Shown here: positions 6,630 through 15,037 of the stretch, one piece after another
Layout of the letters: every line of letters starts with the position of its first letter
Numbering within the stretch: the stretch's first letter is position 1
Assembly: GCA_017939795.1 (NCBI GenBank)
Contig: JAGBAA010000069.1
Location: 1-50,692, forward strand
Origin: Thermoguttaceae bacterium
Lineage (GTDB): Bacteria; Planctomycetota; Planctomycetia; Pirellulales; Thermoguttaceae
Direction: 5' to 3'
DNA length: 50,692 bases
The notes under the pieces: model-generated
Databases searched by the model: none
What the model saw: only the letters and a program-made list of their open reading frames with translations
Told to the model about the DNA's origin: nothing
Translations under genes and position numbers: made by a program

Positions 6630-8036
6630 ATGAGTACGGCCACCCCTCAGACCATGTTTGAAAAAATCTGGAATCATCATATCGTCCATGCCGAAGAAGG
6701 CAAGCAGACGATCCTCTATATTGATCTCCAGCTGGTTCACGAAGTCACCAGTCCGCAGGCTTTTGAGGGACTGCGCATGAATAATCGCCAGGTCCGCCGT
6801 ACCGACAAAACGTTCGCTGTCCCGGACCACAACGTGCCGACTACGGACCGTTCGGAACCGATCCAGGACGAGATCGCGAAGAAGCAGATCGATACACTGC
6901 GTCAGAACGCGAACGATTTCGGCGTCACGCTTTTTGACGTCGGTGATCCGCGTCAGGGCGTCTGCCACGTGATGGGACCGGAACAGGGCCTCACCCGTCC
7001 GGGCATGACCATCGTCTGCGGCGACAGCCATACGGCGACACACGGTGCGTTCGGCGCACTGGCGTTCGGTATCGGTACGTCAGAAGTGGAACACGTTCTC
7101 GCGACGCAGACGCTTCTGCAGTACAAGCCGAAGACGCTCGAAGTCCGCGTCAACGGTCAGCTGAAACCGGGAGTGACGGCAAAGGACGTCATCCTCTACA
7201 TCATCGGCAAACTCGGTGTCGCGGGCGGAACAGGCTACTGCGTGGAATACACCGGCGAGGCGATCCGTTCGCTGAGCATGGAAGGACGCATGACGCTCTG
7301 CAATATGTCGATCGAGATGGGCGCACGTGCCGGCATGGTCGCTCCGGACGAAACGACGTTCGAGTACCTCAAAGGCCGTCCGTACTCGCCGAAGGGGGCG
7401 GATTTCGACAAGGCGGTCGAGTTCTGGAAGTCTTTCCGGACGGACGAAGGCGCGGAATACGACCGCGTCGTGGTCCTTGACGCCGCCGACATTACGCCAA
7501 TGGTAACGTGGGGCACGAATCCGGGGCAGGTCATGCCGATCTCCGGAACGATCCCCTGCCCGAGCGATTTCGAAGACGAAACGGAACGGAAATCCTGTGA
7601 AGCGGCTCTCGCGTACATGGACTTCAAAGGCGGCGAGAAAATGACCGACATCGCGATCGACTACTGCTTCATCGGCTCCTGCACGAATGGACGTATCGAA
7701 GACCTGCGTGACGCTGCGGCCGCGGCGAAGGGGAAGAAAGTGGCTCCGGGAGTCACCGCCCTGGTCGTTCCGGGCACTGGGCTGGTGAAACAGCAGGCAG
7801 AAGCGGAAGGTCTGGATAAGATATTCAAAGATGCCGGTTTCGAATGGCGTGAAGCGGGCTGCTCGATGTGTCTGGCGATGAATCCTGACAAACTCCAGCC
7901 GGGTCAGCGCTGCGCGTCGACGTCCAACCGCAACTTTGAAGGCCGACAGGGTAAGGGCGGACGTACGCATCTCGTCTCTCCAGCCATGGCTGCCGCGGCT
8001 GCCTGTGCGGGACATTTCGTGGACATCCGCGAGTAA
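6630..8036 (+). CDS. leuC: 3-Isopropylmalate dehydratase large subunit, 468 aa
   Basis: Isomerises 2-isopropylmalate to 3-isopropylmalate in leucine synthesis, using a [4Fe-4S] cluster. ATG 6630 is preceded by GAGG and gives [14 protein letters not shown], the usual LeuC start and length. Cluster ligands are visible as C351 (G-S-C-T-N-G-R) and C411/C414 (A-G-C-S-M-C). Other aconitase-family signatures are [12 protein letters not shown] near residue 130 and V-A-P-D-E-T-T-F. The small subunit LeuD, normally adjacent, is not in the window; the next gene is an unrelated dehydrogenase. It has its own promoter at 6540-6567. Homoaconitase or a related hydro-lyase is a less likely alternative. Confidence 0.93.
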   Translation: MSTATPQTMFEKIWNHHIVHAEEGKQTILYIDLQLVHEVTSPQAFEGLRMNNRQVRRTDKTFAVPDHNVPTTDRSEPIQDEIAKKQIDTLRQNANDFGVTLFDVGDPRQGVCHVMGPEQGLTRPGMTIVCGDSHTATHGAFGALAFGIGTSEVEHVLATQTLLQYKPKTLEVRVNGQLKPGVTAKDVILYIIGKLGVAGGTGYCVEYTGEAIRSLSMEGRMTLCNMSIEMGARAGMVAPDETTFEYLKGRPYSPKGADFDKAVEFWKSFRTDEGAEYDRVVVLDAADITPMVTWGTNPGQVMPISGTIPCPSDFEDETERKSCEAALAYMDFKGGEKMTDIAIDYCFIGSCTNGRIEDLRDAAAAAKGKKVAPGVTALVVPGTGLVKQQAEAEGLDKIFKDAGFEWREAGCSMCLAMNPDKLQPGQRCASTSNRNFEGRQGKGGRTHLVSPAMAAAAACAGHFVDIRE

Positions 8037-8063
8037 AAAACGCAGGATCGGTCAGATCTTAAA

Positions 8064-8146
8064 CACGAAAATCATCCAAAGACGCGAAACTCACAAAATG
8101 ATTGAAAATATTTTGAAACATTCGTGAGTTTTTGCGTCTTTTCGTG
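8064..8146. repeat. Long imperfect inverted repeat after leuC
   Basis: AAAGACGCGAAACTCAC (8078-8094) pairs with the complementary GTGAGTTTTTGCGTCTTT (8124-8141) with one bulge, around a 29-base AT-rich loop. CACGAAAA (8064-8071) can extend the stem with TTTTCGTG (8139-8146). It may be the leuC terminator, but stem length and word composition also suit a small intergenic repeat element. Confidence 0.6.
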
Positions 8147-8219
8147 TTTTGGATCTTCTTTTCTGCGTGCGAGCAGATGTACGGCGTGCGCTGCACGAAA
8201 TTCGAGTCAGGAACAAATC

Positions 8220-9053
8220 ATGAAAAGAAAACTTCAAGGGGCGCGCATCCTCCTTACCGGCGCGAGCAGCGGGATCGGGCGTGCGCTGGCAAAACAGGCG
8301 GCAAAAGCTGGTGCGCGGCTGGTTCTGAACGCACGGCGGACGGAGCTGCTGGAATCGCTCAAAGCGGAAATTCTTGCGGACCATCCGAACGCGCAGGTCG
8401 AGCTGCTCCCCGGCGACATCACGAAGGCAGAAACCCGTGCGGCACTGCTGGAGCGTGTAGATTCCGTCTTCGGAGGCATCGATATTCTCATCAACAATGC
8501 GGGGGCTGCGGCAACGGGACGTTTTGAGGGGAATTCCCCTGAACGGCTTGAGCGCGTCATGGCACTGAACTTCAACGCACCGGTCGAACTGATCCGGATG
8601 GTGCTCCCGCAGATGAAACGATGGCGGGAAAACGCGAACGGGGAAACGGCTCCGATCCCTCCGATGATCGTGAATCTGAGTTCCGTGGTGGGACTGCGAG
8701 GCGTAACGCACTACAGCGAATACTGTGCAGCAAAAGCGGCGATCCGGGCTTTCAGTCAGTCGATCCGTACCGAACTGCACCGCTACGGCATCAGCGTGCT
8801 GGTCGTCTGTCCCGGCTCAACGGACACCGGGTTCTTCACCGACTACATGGAGAACACGGGGGAACCTTCCTGGCCAAATCATTCCCGCGTAACGCCGGAG
8901 TACGTCGCGTCGCGGATCCTGCGGGCGATCGAAAAAGATAAAATGGAGATCCTTCCATTCTTTCTCGGCAAAGTCATGTTCCATCTGGACCATTTTTGTC
9001 CGCGATTTCTTGAAAAAGCGATGGTCTACTTTGAAGAACACGGCACCCGATAG
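8220..9053 (+). CDS. Short-chain dehydrogenase/reductase, 277 aa
   Basis: NAD(P)-dependent Rossmann-fold oxidoreductase. ATG 8220 is chosen (AGGAACAAATC before it) over an upstream in-frame ATG because the fold starts immediately: M-K-R-K-L-Q-G-A-R-I-L-L. It shows the classical dinucleotide motif T-G-A-S-S-G-I-G (13-20), N-N-A-G (92-95), active-site Ser in N-L-S-S (154/155) and Y168-C-A-A-K172. Residues 38-41 (N-A-R-R) suggest NADP preference. The C-terminus (250-277) is amphipathic. The substrate cannot be read from sequence. It follows the inverted repeat after leuC and converges with the HAD gene, sharing a bidirectional terminator at 9072-9107. Confidence 0.9.
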   Translation: MKRKLQGARILLTGASSGIGRALAKQAAKAGARLVLNARRTELLESLKAEILADHPNAQVELLPGDITKAETRAALLERVDSVFGGIDILINNAGAAATGRFEGNSPERLERVMALNFNAPVELIRMVLPQMKRWRENANGETAPIPPMIVNLSSVVGLRGVTHYSEYCAAKAAIRAFSQSIRTELHRYGISVLVVCPGSTDTGFFTDYMENTGEPSWPNHSRVTPEYVASRILRAIEKDKMEILPFFLGKVMFHLDHFCPRFLEKAMVYFEEHGTR

Positions 9054-9071
9054 CCAGAAACTCAAAGAAAA

Positions 9072-9107
9072 TCAGCCGGAGAACAGAATCTTTTCATTTC
9101 CGGCTGA
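9072..9107. terminator. Bidirectional terminator between convergent SDR and HAD genes
   Basis: TCAGCCGGA (9072-9080) pairs perfectly with TCCGGCTGA (9099-9107). An A-rich left flank and an AATATTT right flank allow termination in either direction. Confidence 0.65.
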
Positions 9108-9146
9108 AATATTTCATACTTGCGGCTGCTGCGGCAGAAAGTCGGT

Positions 9147-9836
9147 TCACGTTTCGTCGGTACATCCATCTGTCGAACGATAAAATTCCAGGTCCGCGAC
9201 CTCCGAAAAATCCCGGATCACGCGGTAAGGATACCTGGAATAGTCGCGTTCCTCCGAATTCACCAAGATCACATCTCCGGCTTTGGAAGCCATCGCAGCC
9301 TGAATACCAGGCGGGGAATCTTCAAAAATCAGCACATTTTCCGGTTTCTGGCCGATGATCTGCATCGCTTTCAGGTACATCGCGGGATCCGGCTTCCCGA
9401 CGACCGTGCCGTCCAGCCAGACAAGGTCTTCAAACTGAAACCAGCGATCCAGACGCGCGTAGTCATAGAAAAACTCGACATTCGCTTGCGGAGAAGCCGT
9501 CGCGATAGTGAACGGGATCCCTCTTTCTTTCAGAGAATTCAGAAAATCTTCCGCGCCGGGTGCAAGTTCCTGACCTTTTCGGACACAGATCTCGCGATAC
9601 ATCCGCTCCTTGACCTCCGCCTCAGCCTGCACCGTCTCAGGAGACAGTTTTCCGTCAAAGAGGATCGCGAAAATATCTTCGTTCGTTTTGCCGTAGACTT
9701 TGGCATAAAAATCTTCAAGCGTCAGCGGAACAGAGTGTATGGCACAGTACTCCATCCACGCATCGATATGCAGCGGGGTATCCCAGAACAGTGTGCCGTT
9801 GAAATCAAAAACGACACCGGAAAGTTTTGGATCCAT
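9147..9836 (-). CDS. HAD-superfamily phosphatase/phosphomutase-like protein, 229 aa
   Basis: Beta-phosphoglucomutase-like HAD hydrolase. Motif I is D11-F-N13-G-T, with a helical cap (about 20-90), then A-T-A-S motif II near 117, G-K-P-D-P motif III near 152 and F-E-D-S motif IV near 175. The residue at position 13 is Asn where most members have the general acid/base Asp, which is typical of a minority subfamily and may shift activity toward simple hydrolysis. Its ATG (9836) lies 19 bases after the stop of a 72-residue gene, so the two are probably one transcription unit. The substrate is unknown. Confidence 0.85.
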   Translation of the reverse strand: MDPKLSGVVFDFNGTLFWDTPLHIDAWMEYCAIHSVPLTLEDFYAKVYGKTNEDIFAILFDGKLSPETVQAEAEVKERMYREICVRKGQELAPGAEDFLNSLKERGIPFTIATASPQANVEFFYDYARLDRWFQFEDLVWLDGTVVGKPDPAMYLKAMQIIGQKPENVLIFEDSPPGIQAAMASKAGDVILVNSEERDYSRYPYRVIRDFSEVADLEFYRSTDGCTDET

Positions 9837-9855
9837 GCGTTTTCCCCGATCAACT

Positions 9856-10074
9856 TCAGAAGTCCATGGAATTAAGATTGACGGTTTCCGACGAATCGCT
9901 CTGACGGATCTTTCGGCTCATGATCGCGGCATCGTACCACGAGAAGCTGAGTTCCGGATCGGAAGCGTAGCGTGCAAACGCGCGAAATGTATCTGCCCGG
10001 TGTTCTTCATTGAAAAGGAAAATGTAGCGTTCCGAACCCTTGGTTAATGCAAGTACATTCACTTCCTGACTCAC
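9856..10074 (-). CDS. Small conserved planctomycete protein of unknown function, 72 aa
   Basis: GTG 10074 is chosen because AAAGAGG lies seven bases upstream; the upstream extension is low quality. The protein begins V-S-Q-E-V-N-V-L-A-L-T-K-G and contains Y-I-F-L-F, R-A-F-A-R-Y-A-S-D-P-E-L and the W-Y-D-A-A core. I recall similar short proteins from planctomycete genomes, but no function. It is probably co-transcribed with the HAD phosphatase and divergent from ispG. There are no membrane segments; it is a small alpha/beta protein. Confidence 0.65.
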   Translation of the reverse strand: MSQEVNVLALTKGSERYIFLFNEEHRADTFRAFARYASDPELSFSWYDAAIMSRKIRQSDSSETVNLNSMDF

Positions 10075-10145
10075 GAAATGACCTCTTTCAGGGATAAAAC
10101 CGGCCGGAAATTTGGAGAGTTTCTCTTTTTTTGGATCTCCGACCC

Positions 10146-10173
10146 TTGATTTCTTTTGACTTTTGGGTAAAAT
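10146..10173 (+). promoter_or_regulatory. Promoter of ispG
   Basis: TTGATT (10146-10151), 16 bases, TAAAAT (10168-10173) preceded by GGG. The leader to ATG 10284 is about 105 bases, without a clear Shine-Dalgarno. Confidence 0.55.
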
Positions 10174-10283
10174 GGAGGAATGGTGTTGGGGACGAACTGT
10201 TTCGCCGAGCACTTCAAATTCCTCACACTTACTTTATCGGCAAATTTTACCCGTTTATTGAACTTTTACGCAAATTTTATTCC

Positions 10284-11435
10284 ATGGACCGCTCTATCCC
10301 AAGAAACCCGACTCGTGAAGTCCAAATTGGCTCTTTCTTTATTGGTTCAGCCCACCCTGTTGCCGTGCAGACCATGTGCGCGACCCGGACGCAGGACGTT
10401 GACGCAACGCTCGCCCAGGTCATCCAGCTCACTGAGGCAGGGGCGAAACTCGTGCGTGTAGCGTGTGATTCCCTGAATGACGCAGAAGCACTTGAGGCAC
10501 TTTCCCGCAAGATCCGCGAGCTGAATGCCCCTCTGCGCGAAAAGATCAACCTCTCGGTCGACCTTCAGGAAAATTACCGGGTCGCGGAGAAGATCGCGCC
10601 GTTTGTCGCCAAGATCCGCTACAATCCGGGCCATCTGCATCATGTAGAGACGGACATTCCGTGGCGCGAGAAGGTACGCTGGCTCGTCGAAACTGCGAAA
10701 AAAACCGACACTGCCCTGCGTATCGGGATCAACTGCGGGTCGATCGATCCGGCAAAGAAAGCGGAAGACGATCCCATTTTCGCGAGCGCGCTGGAACACA
10801 CGGGCTGGATGGCGGAGCTGGGATTTGAGCGATTCTGTGTTTCGCTGAAAGACTCAGATCCGCAAAATGTTCTGAAGATCAACCGTCTCTTTGCGGCCAG
10901 ATTCCCCGAAGTGCCGATCCACCTTGGCGTGACGGAAGCGGGAGTTCCGCCCATCGGGATCGCGAAAAGCCGTGCAGCTCTGGAACCGCTCCTTTTTGAA
11001 GGGATCGGCGACACGCTCCGCATTTCGCTCACCGTGCCGAACGAAAGGAAGCGGGAAGAGGTCGAAGCGGGCCTCGCACTGCTCGAGGACGTCGCGGCCG
11101 GACGCCGGACCGTTACAGAAGGATGGAAGTCTGAGGGCCTGAACATCATCAGCTGTCCGAGCTGCTCACGGGTCCAGAACGGACGCTTTGTCGAGCTTGC
11201 GATGCAGGTCCACGAGATGACGCAGTATGCGAAAGCGTATCCGTTTACCATTGCTGTGATGGGCTGCCGTGTGAATGGACCGGGCGAGACAGACCACGCT
11301 GACCTTGGCCTCTGGTGCGGCCCGAATGCGGTGAATCTGAAGGCGAAAGGAACACTGCTGGGGAGCTTCCCCTACGATGAGATCCTCGGAAAACTGAAAG
11401 AGGAACTGGACCGCCTGATCGGAGAAACGGCTTAA
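10284..11435 (+). CDS. ispG: 4-Hydroxy-3-methylbut-2-en-1-yl diphosphate synthase (flavodoxin/ferredoxin), 383 aa
   Basis: Penultimate enzyme of the MEP isoprenoid pathway, converting MEcPP to HMBPP with a [4Fe-4S] cluster. ATG 10284 gives [13 protein letters not shown] and the usual family length; longer frames would start inside the promoter. A TIM-barrel N-terminus (V-Q-T-M-C-A-T near 33) is followed by the reductase-like C-terminus with C291-P-S-C294, M-G-C328-R-V-N-G-P-G-E335, which supply the cluster ligands. It is the short bacterial form without the plant-type insert. It is monocistronic by context, with a terminator-like hairpin at 11510-11552. Confidence 0.95.
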   Translation: MDRSIPRNPTREVQIGSFFIGSAHPVAVQTMCATRTQDVDATLAQVIQLTEAGAKLVRVACDSLNDAEALEALSRKIRELNAPLREKINLSVDLQENYRVAEKIAPFVAKIRYNPGHLHHVETDIPWREKVRWLVETAKKTDTALRIGINCGSIDPAKKAEDDPIFASALEHTGWMAELGFERFCVSLKDSDPQNVLKINRLFAARFPEVPIHLGVTEAGVPPIGIAKSRAALEPLLFEGIGDTLRISLTVPNERKREEVEAGLALLEDVAAGRRTVTEGWKSEGLNIISCPSCSRVQNGRFVELAMQVHEMTQYAKAYPFTIAVMGCRVNGPGETDHADLGLWCGPNAVNLKAKGTLLGSFPYDEILGKLKEELDRLIGETA

Positions 11436-11509
11436 TGTCGACCGGTAGGACTTCTGCCGGAATGTGCCCCTGATAGGAACAGAAAATCAGGAACAAATTC
11501 TCAAAAAAA

Positions 11510-11552
11510 TCCCCACGCCAACTCAAAAAAACACGCAGCGGGGACTTTTTTT
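11510..11552 (+). terminator. Probable ispG terminator
   Basis: TCCCC (11510-11514) pairs with GGGGA (11540-11544) and can be extended through CGC with a bulge, followed by C and seven T. The loop is A-rich and long, so the call is moderate. Confidence 0.5.
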
Positions 11553-11594
11553 GTAAAAATTTCGACTTTTTTTACAAAAAAACCGTCCCACCTC

Positions 11595-11624
11595 TTGACA
11601 AAAAAGGGTATTTTGACGCATAAT
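11595..11624 (+). promoter_or_regulatory. Promoter of the Gfo/Idh/MocA gene
   Basis: Consensus TTGACA (11595-11600), 18 bases, CATAAT (11619-11624). The start should be near 11631, immediately before the palindrome at 11638-11653. Confidence 0.6.
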
Positions 11625-11637
11625 AGAACAAGTGCTA

Positions 11638-11653
11638 GGCAGTATATACTGCC
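11638..11653. promoter_or_regulatory. Perfect 16-base palindrome, candidate operator
   Basis: GGCAGTATATACTGCC is a perfect dyad beginning about seven bases past the predicted transcription start. The position fits a repressor operator for the Gfo/Idh/MocA gene, and perhaps the symporter behind it. An mRNA leader hairpin is the alternative. Confidence 0.5.
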
Positions 11654-11728
11654 CCCGCCAAAAATTTCCCTTCCTGAGGTCCACTCAGCAATGAACGGAC
11701 CCGATATTTAATTTTAAGGAGATCAAGA

Positions 11729-13027
11729 ATGACTCAGACCAACCGTCGTAATTTTCTGAAGACCTCCGGCATCGTCGCCGGTTCTGCCGCAGTGAGCGGA
11801 TTTGTTGCCCGCAGTGCCCACGCTGAAGGCAGCGAAAAGATCAAAGCCGTCCTGATCGGATGCGGCGGCCGCGGCAAAGGCGCTACGAGCGACTTCCTGC
11901 AGAATGAAAACACCGAGATCGTCGCTGTCGCCGACGCGTTTGAAGACAACGCGAAAGGTGCTGCGAAACAGTTCAATCTGACTGAAGACAAAGCGTTCTG
12001 GGGCTTCGACGCCTACCGCAAGGTCCTGGCCATCGCCGAAGCGCAGTACGTCATCATCGCTACCCCGCCGGGATTCCGTCCGATCCACTTCAAGGCCGCC
12101 ATCGAAGCCGGCAAGAACGTCTTCATGGAAAAACCGTGCTGCGTTGACGCCCCCGGTTTCAATATGCTGATCGAAGCCGCTAAAATGGCGGATGCCAAAG
12201 GTCTGAAAGTCGGTGTCGGTCTCCAGCGCCATCACCAGCAGTCCTACATCAACGGTATCCGCGAGATCGTTGACGGCAAATACGGCGACATTCTCTACAC
12301 GCGCGTTTACTGGAATGGCGGAGGCGTCTGGGTCCGCGGTCGTCAGCCACAGTGGACCGAAATGGAATACCAGATGCGCAACTGGTATTATTTCAACTGG
12401 CTCTGCGGCGATAACATCTGCGAACAGCACGTGCACAATATCGACATCGGCAACTGGGTCATGACCGTTACCGATCCGAACGCTGACATGTTCGAAAAAT
12501 ACGCGCACCCGGTGGAAGTCAACGCCATGGGCGGCCGTGAAGTCCGTAAATCCAACGGCAACTTCGGCGAAATTTTCGACCATCACTTCTGCGAATTCAC
12601 CTACGCTGACGGCCGTAAAATGTTCTCCCAGTGCCGTCACCAGCCGAATACGTGGAGCAACGTCTCCGAAGCGGCTCACGGCACGAAGGGATTCGGCGGT
12701 GTTTCCTCCCGCGGCGGCGGACGCGGCCCTTACCAGCAGGAGCACACGGACCTGATCGAAGCCATCAAGACCGGCGCGAAGTACAATGAAGCCTACCTCG
12801 GCGCGTACAGCTCCATGACCGCAGTTATCGGCCGTATGGCGAGCTACTCCGGCAAGACCATCAAATGGGATGACGCTGTGAAAAACGGCAAAGCCGACAT
12901 GATCTACGAAGGCCACGACCAGCTCACCATGCAGAGCGAAGCTCCGGTCAAACCGCTTCCGGAAGATCAGATCATCAATGGCGAAGTGTACGCCATTGCG
13001 AAACCGGGCGTCTGGATGCCGTGGTGA
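11729..13027 (+). CDS. Tat-exported Gfo/Idh/MocA-family oxidoreductase, 432 aa
   Basis: ATG 11729 follows AAGGAG. Residues 1-32 are a twin-arginine leader (R-R-N-F-L-K-T-S-G, hydrophobic stretch, A-H-A cleavage). A Rossmann fold follows with A-V-L-I-G-C-G-G-R-G-K-G near 40-51, then the family E-K-P-C motif near 135 and the C-terminal alpha/beta substrate domain with C-E-Q-H-V-H-N-I-D near 232. Members oxidise or isomerise sugars, inositols and derivatives using tightly bound NAD(P). Export in folded form by Tat is typical of planctomycete members. The Na+/solute symporter gene follows after a terminator and has its own promoter, so a shared sugar-use role is suggested by proximity only. Confidence 0.9.
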   Translation: MTQTNRRNFLKTSGIVAGSAAVSGFVARSAHAEGSEKIKAVLIGCGGRGKGATSDFLQNENTEIVAVADAFEDNAKGAAKQFNLTEDKAFWGFDAYRKVLAIAEAQYVIIATPPGFRPIHFKAAIEAGKNVFMEKPCCVDAPGFNMLIEAAKMADAKGLKVGVGLQRHHQQSYINGIREIVDGKYGDILYTRVYWNGGGVWVRGRQPQWTEMEYQMRNWYYFNWLCGDNICEQHVHNIDIGNWVMTVTDPNADMFEKYAHPVEVNAMGGREVRKSNGNFGEIFDHHFCEFTYADGRKMFSQCRHQPNTWSNVSEAAHGTKGFGGVSSRGGGRGPYQQEHTDLIEAIKTGAKYNEAYLGAYSSMTAVIGRMASYSGKTIKWDDAVKNGKADMIYEGHDQLTMQSEAPVKPLPEDQIINGEVYAIAKPGVWMPW

Positions 13028-13075
13028 TCTGTGTTCCATGATCCAGCAGATCTTTGAGGTCTTCTGAGTGAGATC

Positions 13076-13123
13076 CAGCCCCTTTGAATGTGTGAGTTTA
13101 CGCATTTCAGAGGGGCTTTTTTG
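13076..13123 (+). terminator. Rho-independent terminator after the Gfo/Idh/MocA gene
   Basis: AGCCCCTTTGAA pairs with TTTCAGAGGGGCT around a 17-base loop, followed by a run of T at about 13117-13122. Confidence 0.75.
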
Positions 13124-13164
13124 ATGGAAATCTGTTTTTTTGCAGATTTTGGGGATCCCAAATC

Positions 13165-13193
13165 TTGCGAAAAAAAATGGAATCTGGTATACT
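13165..13193 (+). promoter_or_regulatory. Promoter of the sodium/solute symporter
   Basis: TTGCGA (13165-13170), 17 bases, TATACT (13188-13193) preceded by TCTGG. It excludes translation from the in-frame ATG at 13140 and supports ATG 13248. Confidence 0.65.
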
Positions 13194-13247
13194 GAATACA
13201 AAAGAACGTTTCCTGGTCCCGCCTTTCCGATTTCAGGAGAAAATCCG

Positions 13248-14771
13248 ATGAATTTTTCATGGCTTCAAAATATGCACTGGCTCGACTGGAGCATGCTTGG
13301 TCTGTTTTTTCTGACGCTCGTCGCGATCGGAGTCTATTCCACACTGCGAGTCCGTGCCAGCGGCGACTATTTTGTCGGCGGCGGCAAACTTCCATGGTGG
13401 ATCGGCGGGATCTCGCATCACGTCGGCGGATACAGCGCAGTCGTCTTTACGGCCTGGGCAATGTACGCGTACCGGGACGGCTTTTCGCTTTACGTCTGGT
13501 GGGCACTTGGATTTGCAGTCTCGTGTGTTCTCTGCGGTCTATTCATCGCTCCAAGATGGTCGGAAGTCCGCGAGAAATTTGGCGTTCAGTCTCCGACTGA
13601 GTACCTGACGGTCCGTTACGGAGTGAGTACCCAACAGATCATCGTATGGAGCGGCGTCCTGCTGAAGCTGCTTGATCTTGCGGGAAAAACCGTCGCGATG
13701 GCCCTCATTTTGAAAGGATTTGCGGGAGTTCCGATCACGTACGGTGTTCTGGTCACCGGAATCGTCGGTCTCGTGTACAATACGCTGGGCGGTTTTTTTG
13801 CGAGCACTCGAAATGACGTTTTCCAGTTTCTCGTTCAGCTCATCGGCGGGATCCTGATGTTCGTTTACGTTTTTCTCGCGCTCACACAGCAGCACGGCCT
13901 CAACTACTGCACGATGTGGGATCACGAAGCACTCGCCGGACACTTCACGCCGCTGAGTGCGGAATGCAATCTGCTCTTTGCAGTCGGTTTCTGGCTCGCG
14001 ATCTTCTTTGGATGCTCCGGCGGAAACTGGGGGGCGGGACTCCGTTTCATGGCGGCTCCCAGCGGTGCGCAGGCCCGCCGAAGCGCGATCTTCTCCGGAT
14101 GTCTCTACTTCATTTGGCCGCTGGTCATCTTCGCGCCAATGTGGGCAGCGCCGATCCTTTTCCCCGGTCTCGAACAGAAAGAAATGAGTTCCGTCTACAC
14201 GATAATGGCCAGAGAAATGCTTCCGGCCGGTTTCGTCGGGATCATTCTCGCCTCCATGTTCGCAGCCAGCATCTCCACGATCGCCGGCGACTGCAATGCG
14301 GCAGCCAGCGTCATTGCGCGCGACATTGCGCCGCGTTTTTCCCGCCGAATTCTGACGGATGACGGCCAGACCCCGCTTTGGTTTGCGCGGACGGTCGCCT
14401 TCGTCTTTACGTCGCTGACGGTCCTCATCGCATTCTACGGAGACGTTTTCGGCGGTGTAGTCGGACTCGTAGTGAAGTGGTTCTCCGGTCTGCTCGGCCC
14501 CATTTCCGTCCCGCTGATCCTTGGTCTTCTCCCTGCGTTCGACCGGTGCAGGACTGCGGCGGCGAATTGTTCCGTACTCGTTGGGATCGCGGTCTTTCTC
14601 TGTCTGGAATTCGGCATCTATCCCGTCTGGGGCGAGGCAGAGGGGATCTGGACGCTGGCCCAAACGAGTGCGTCGATGGGGGCCCTCCTTTTCTGGCCGG
14701 TCATCAGCAGCCTCGTGGTCTTCTTTGCGTTTCTTCCGTTCGGGAAAACGAATTCAGAACCAGACGCATGA
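13248..14771 (+). CDS. Sodium:solute symporter (SSS family), 507 aa
   Basis: ATG 13248 has AGGAG eight bases upstream. The protein has about 13 hydrophobic segments from residue 14 to 500. SSS landmarks include the TM1-2 region (D-Y-F-V-G-G-G-K-L-P-W-W-I-G-G) near 43-57 and the long Na+-binding TM8 stretch (A-S-M-F-A-A-S-I-S-T-I-A-G-D) near 338-351. It imports an organic solute with Na+. The substrate is not determinable, but location next to a Gfo/Idh/MocA oxidoreductase suggests a sugar or sugar acid. It ends shortly before a small hairpin (14789-14811). Confidence 0.9.
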   Translation: MNFSWLQNMHWLDWSMLGLFFLTLVAIGVYSTLRVRASGDYFVGGGKLPWWIGGISHHVGGYSAVVFTAWAMYAYRDGFSLYVWWALGFAVSCVLCGLFIAPRWSEVREKFGVQSPTEYLTVRYGVSTQQIIVWSGVLLKLLDLAGKTVAMALILKGFAGVPITYGVLVTGIVGLVYNTLGGFFASTRNDVFQFLVQLIGGILMFVYVFLALTQQHGLNYCTMWDHEALAGHFTPLSAECNLLFAVGFWLAIFFGCSGGNWGAGLRFMAAPSGAQARRSAIFSGCLYFIWPLVIFAPMWAAPILFPGLEQKEMSSVYTIMAREMLPAGFVGIILASMFAASISTIAGDCNAAASVIARDIAPRFSRRILTDDGQTPLWFARTVAFVFTSLTVLIAFYGDVFGGVVGLVVKWFSGLLGPISVPLILGLLPAFDRCRTAAANCSVLVGIAVFLCLEFGIYPVWGEAEGIWTLAQTSASMGALLFWPVISSLVVFFAFLPFGKTNSEPDA

Positions 14772-14788
14772 ACGCCGCGTCTGACTAT

Positions 14789-14811
14789 TGCCGTCTCGAA
14801 TACAGACGGCA
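14789..14811 (+). terminator. Hairpin after the symporter gene (weak terminator)
   Basis: TGCCGTC (14789-14795) pairs with GACGGCA (14805-14811) with a nine-base loop. No T run follows, so it may act only with Rho or as an mRNA-end stabiliser. Confidence 0.35.
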
Positions 14812-15037
14812 GGACTCAGAACCTTTGACGGCAAAATTCGGATCCCTCCAGAAAAGCGGCGAGTGCTCCGACATGAATGCGTGCGTTTCTTCACACGGAA
14901 AGTACGGAAACGGCACTTTGAATTGCGCACATTTTAAAATTTCGGGCGGAATAGACCTTTCCTCTTCCGCCTGCTCGTTTTTCCTTTTCGATTTTCGATG
15001 AATTTTGACGATACTCCATGATTTGAAAGGATTTGGG

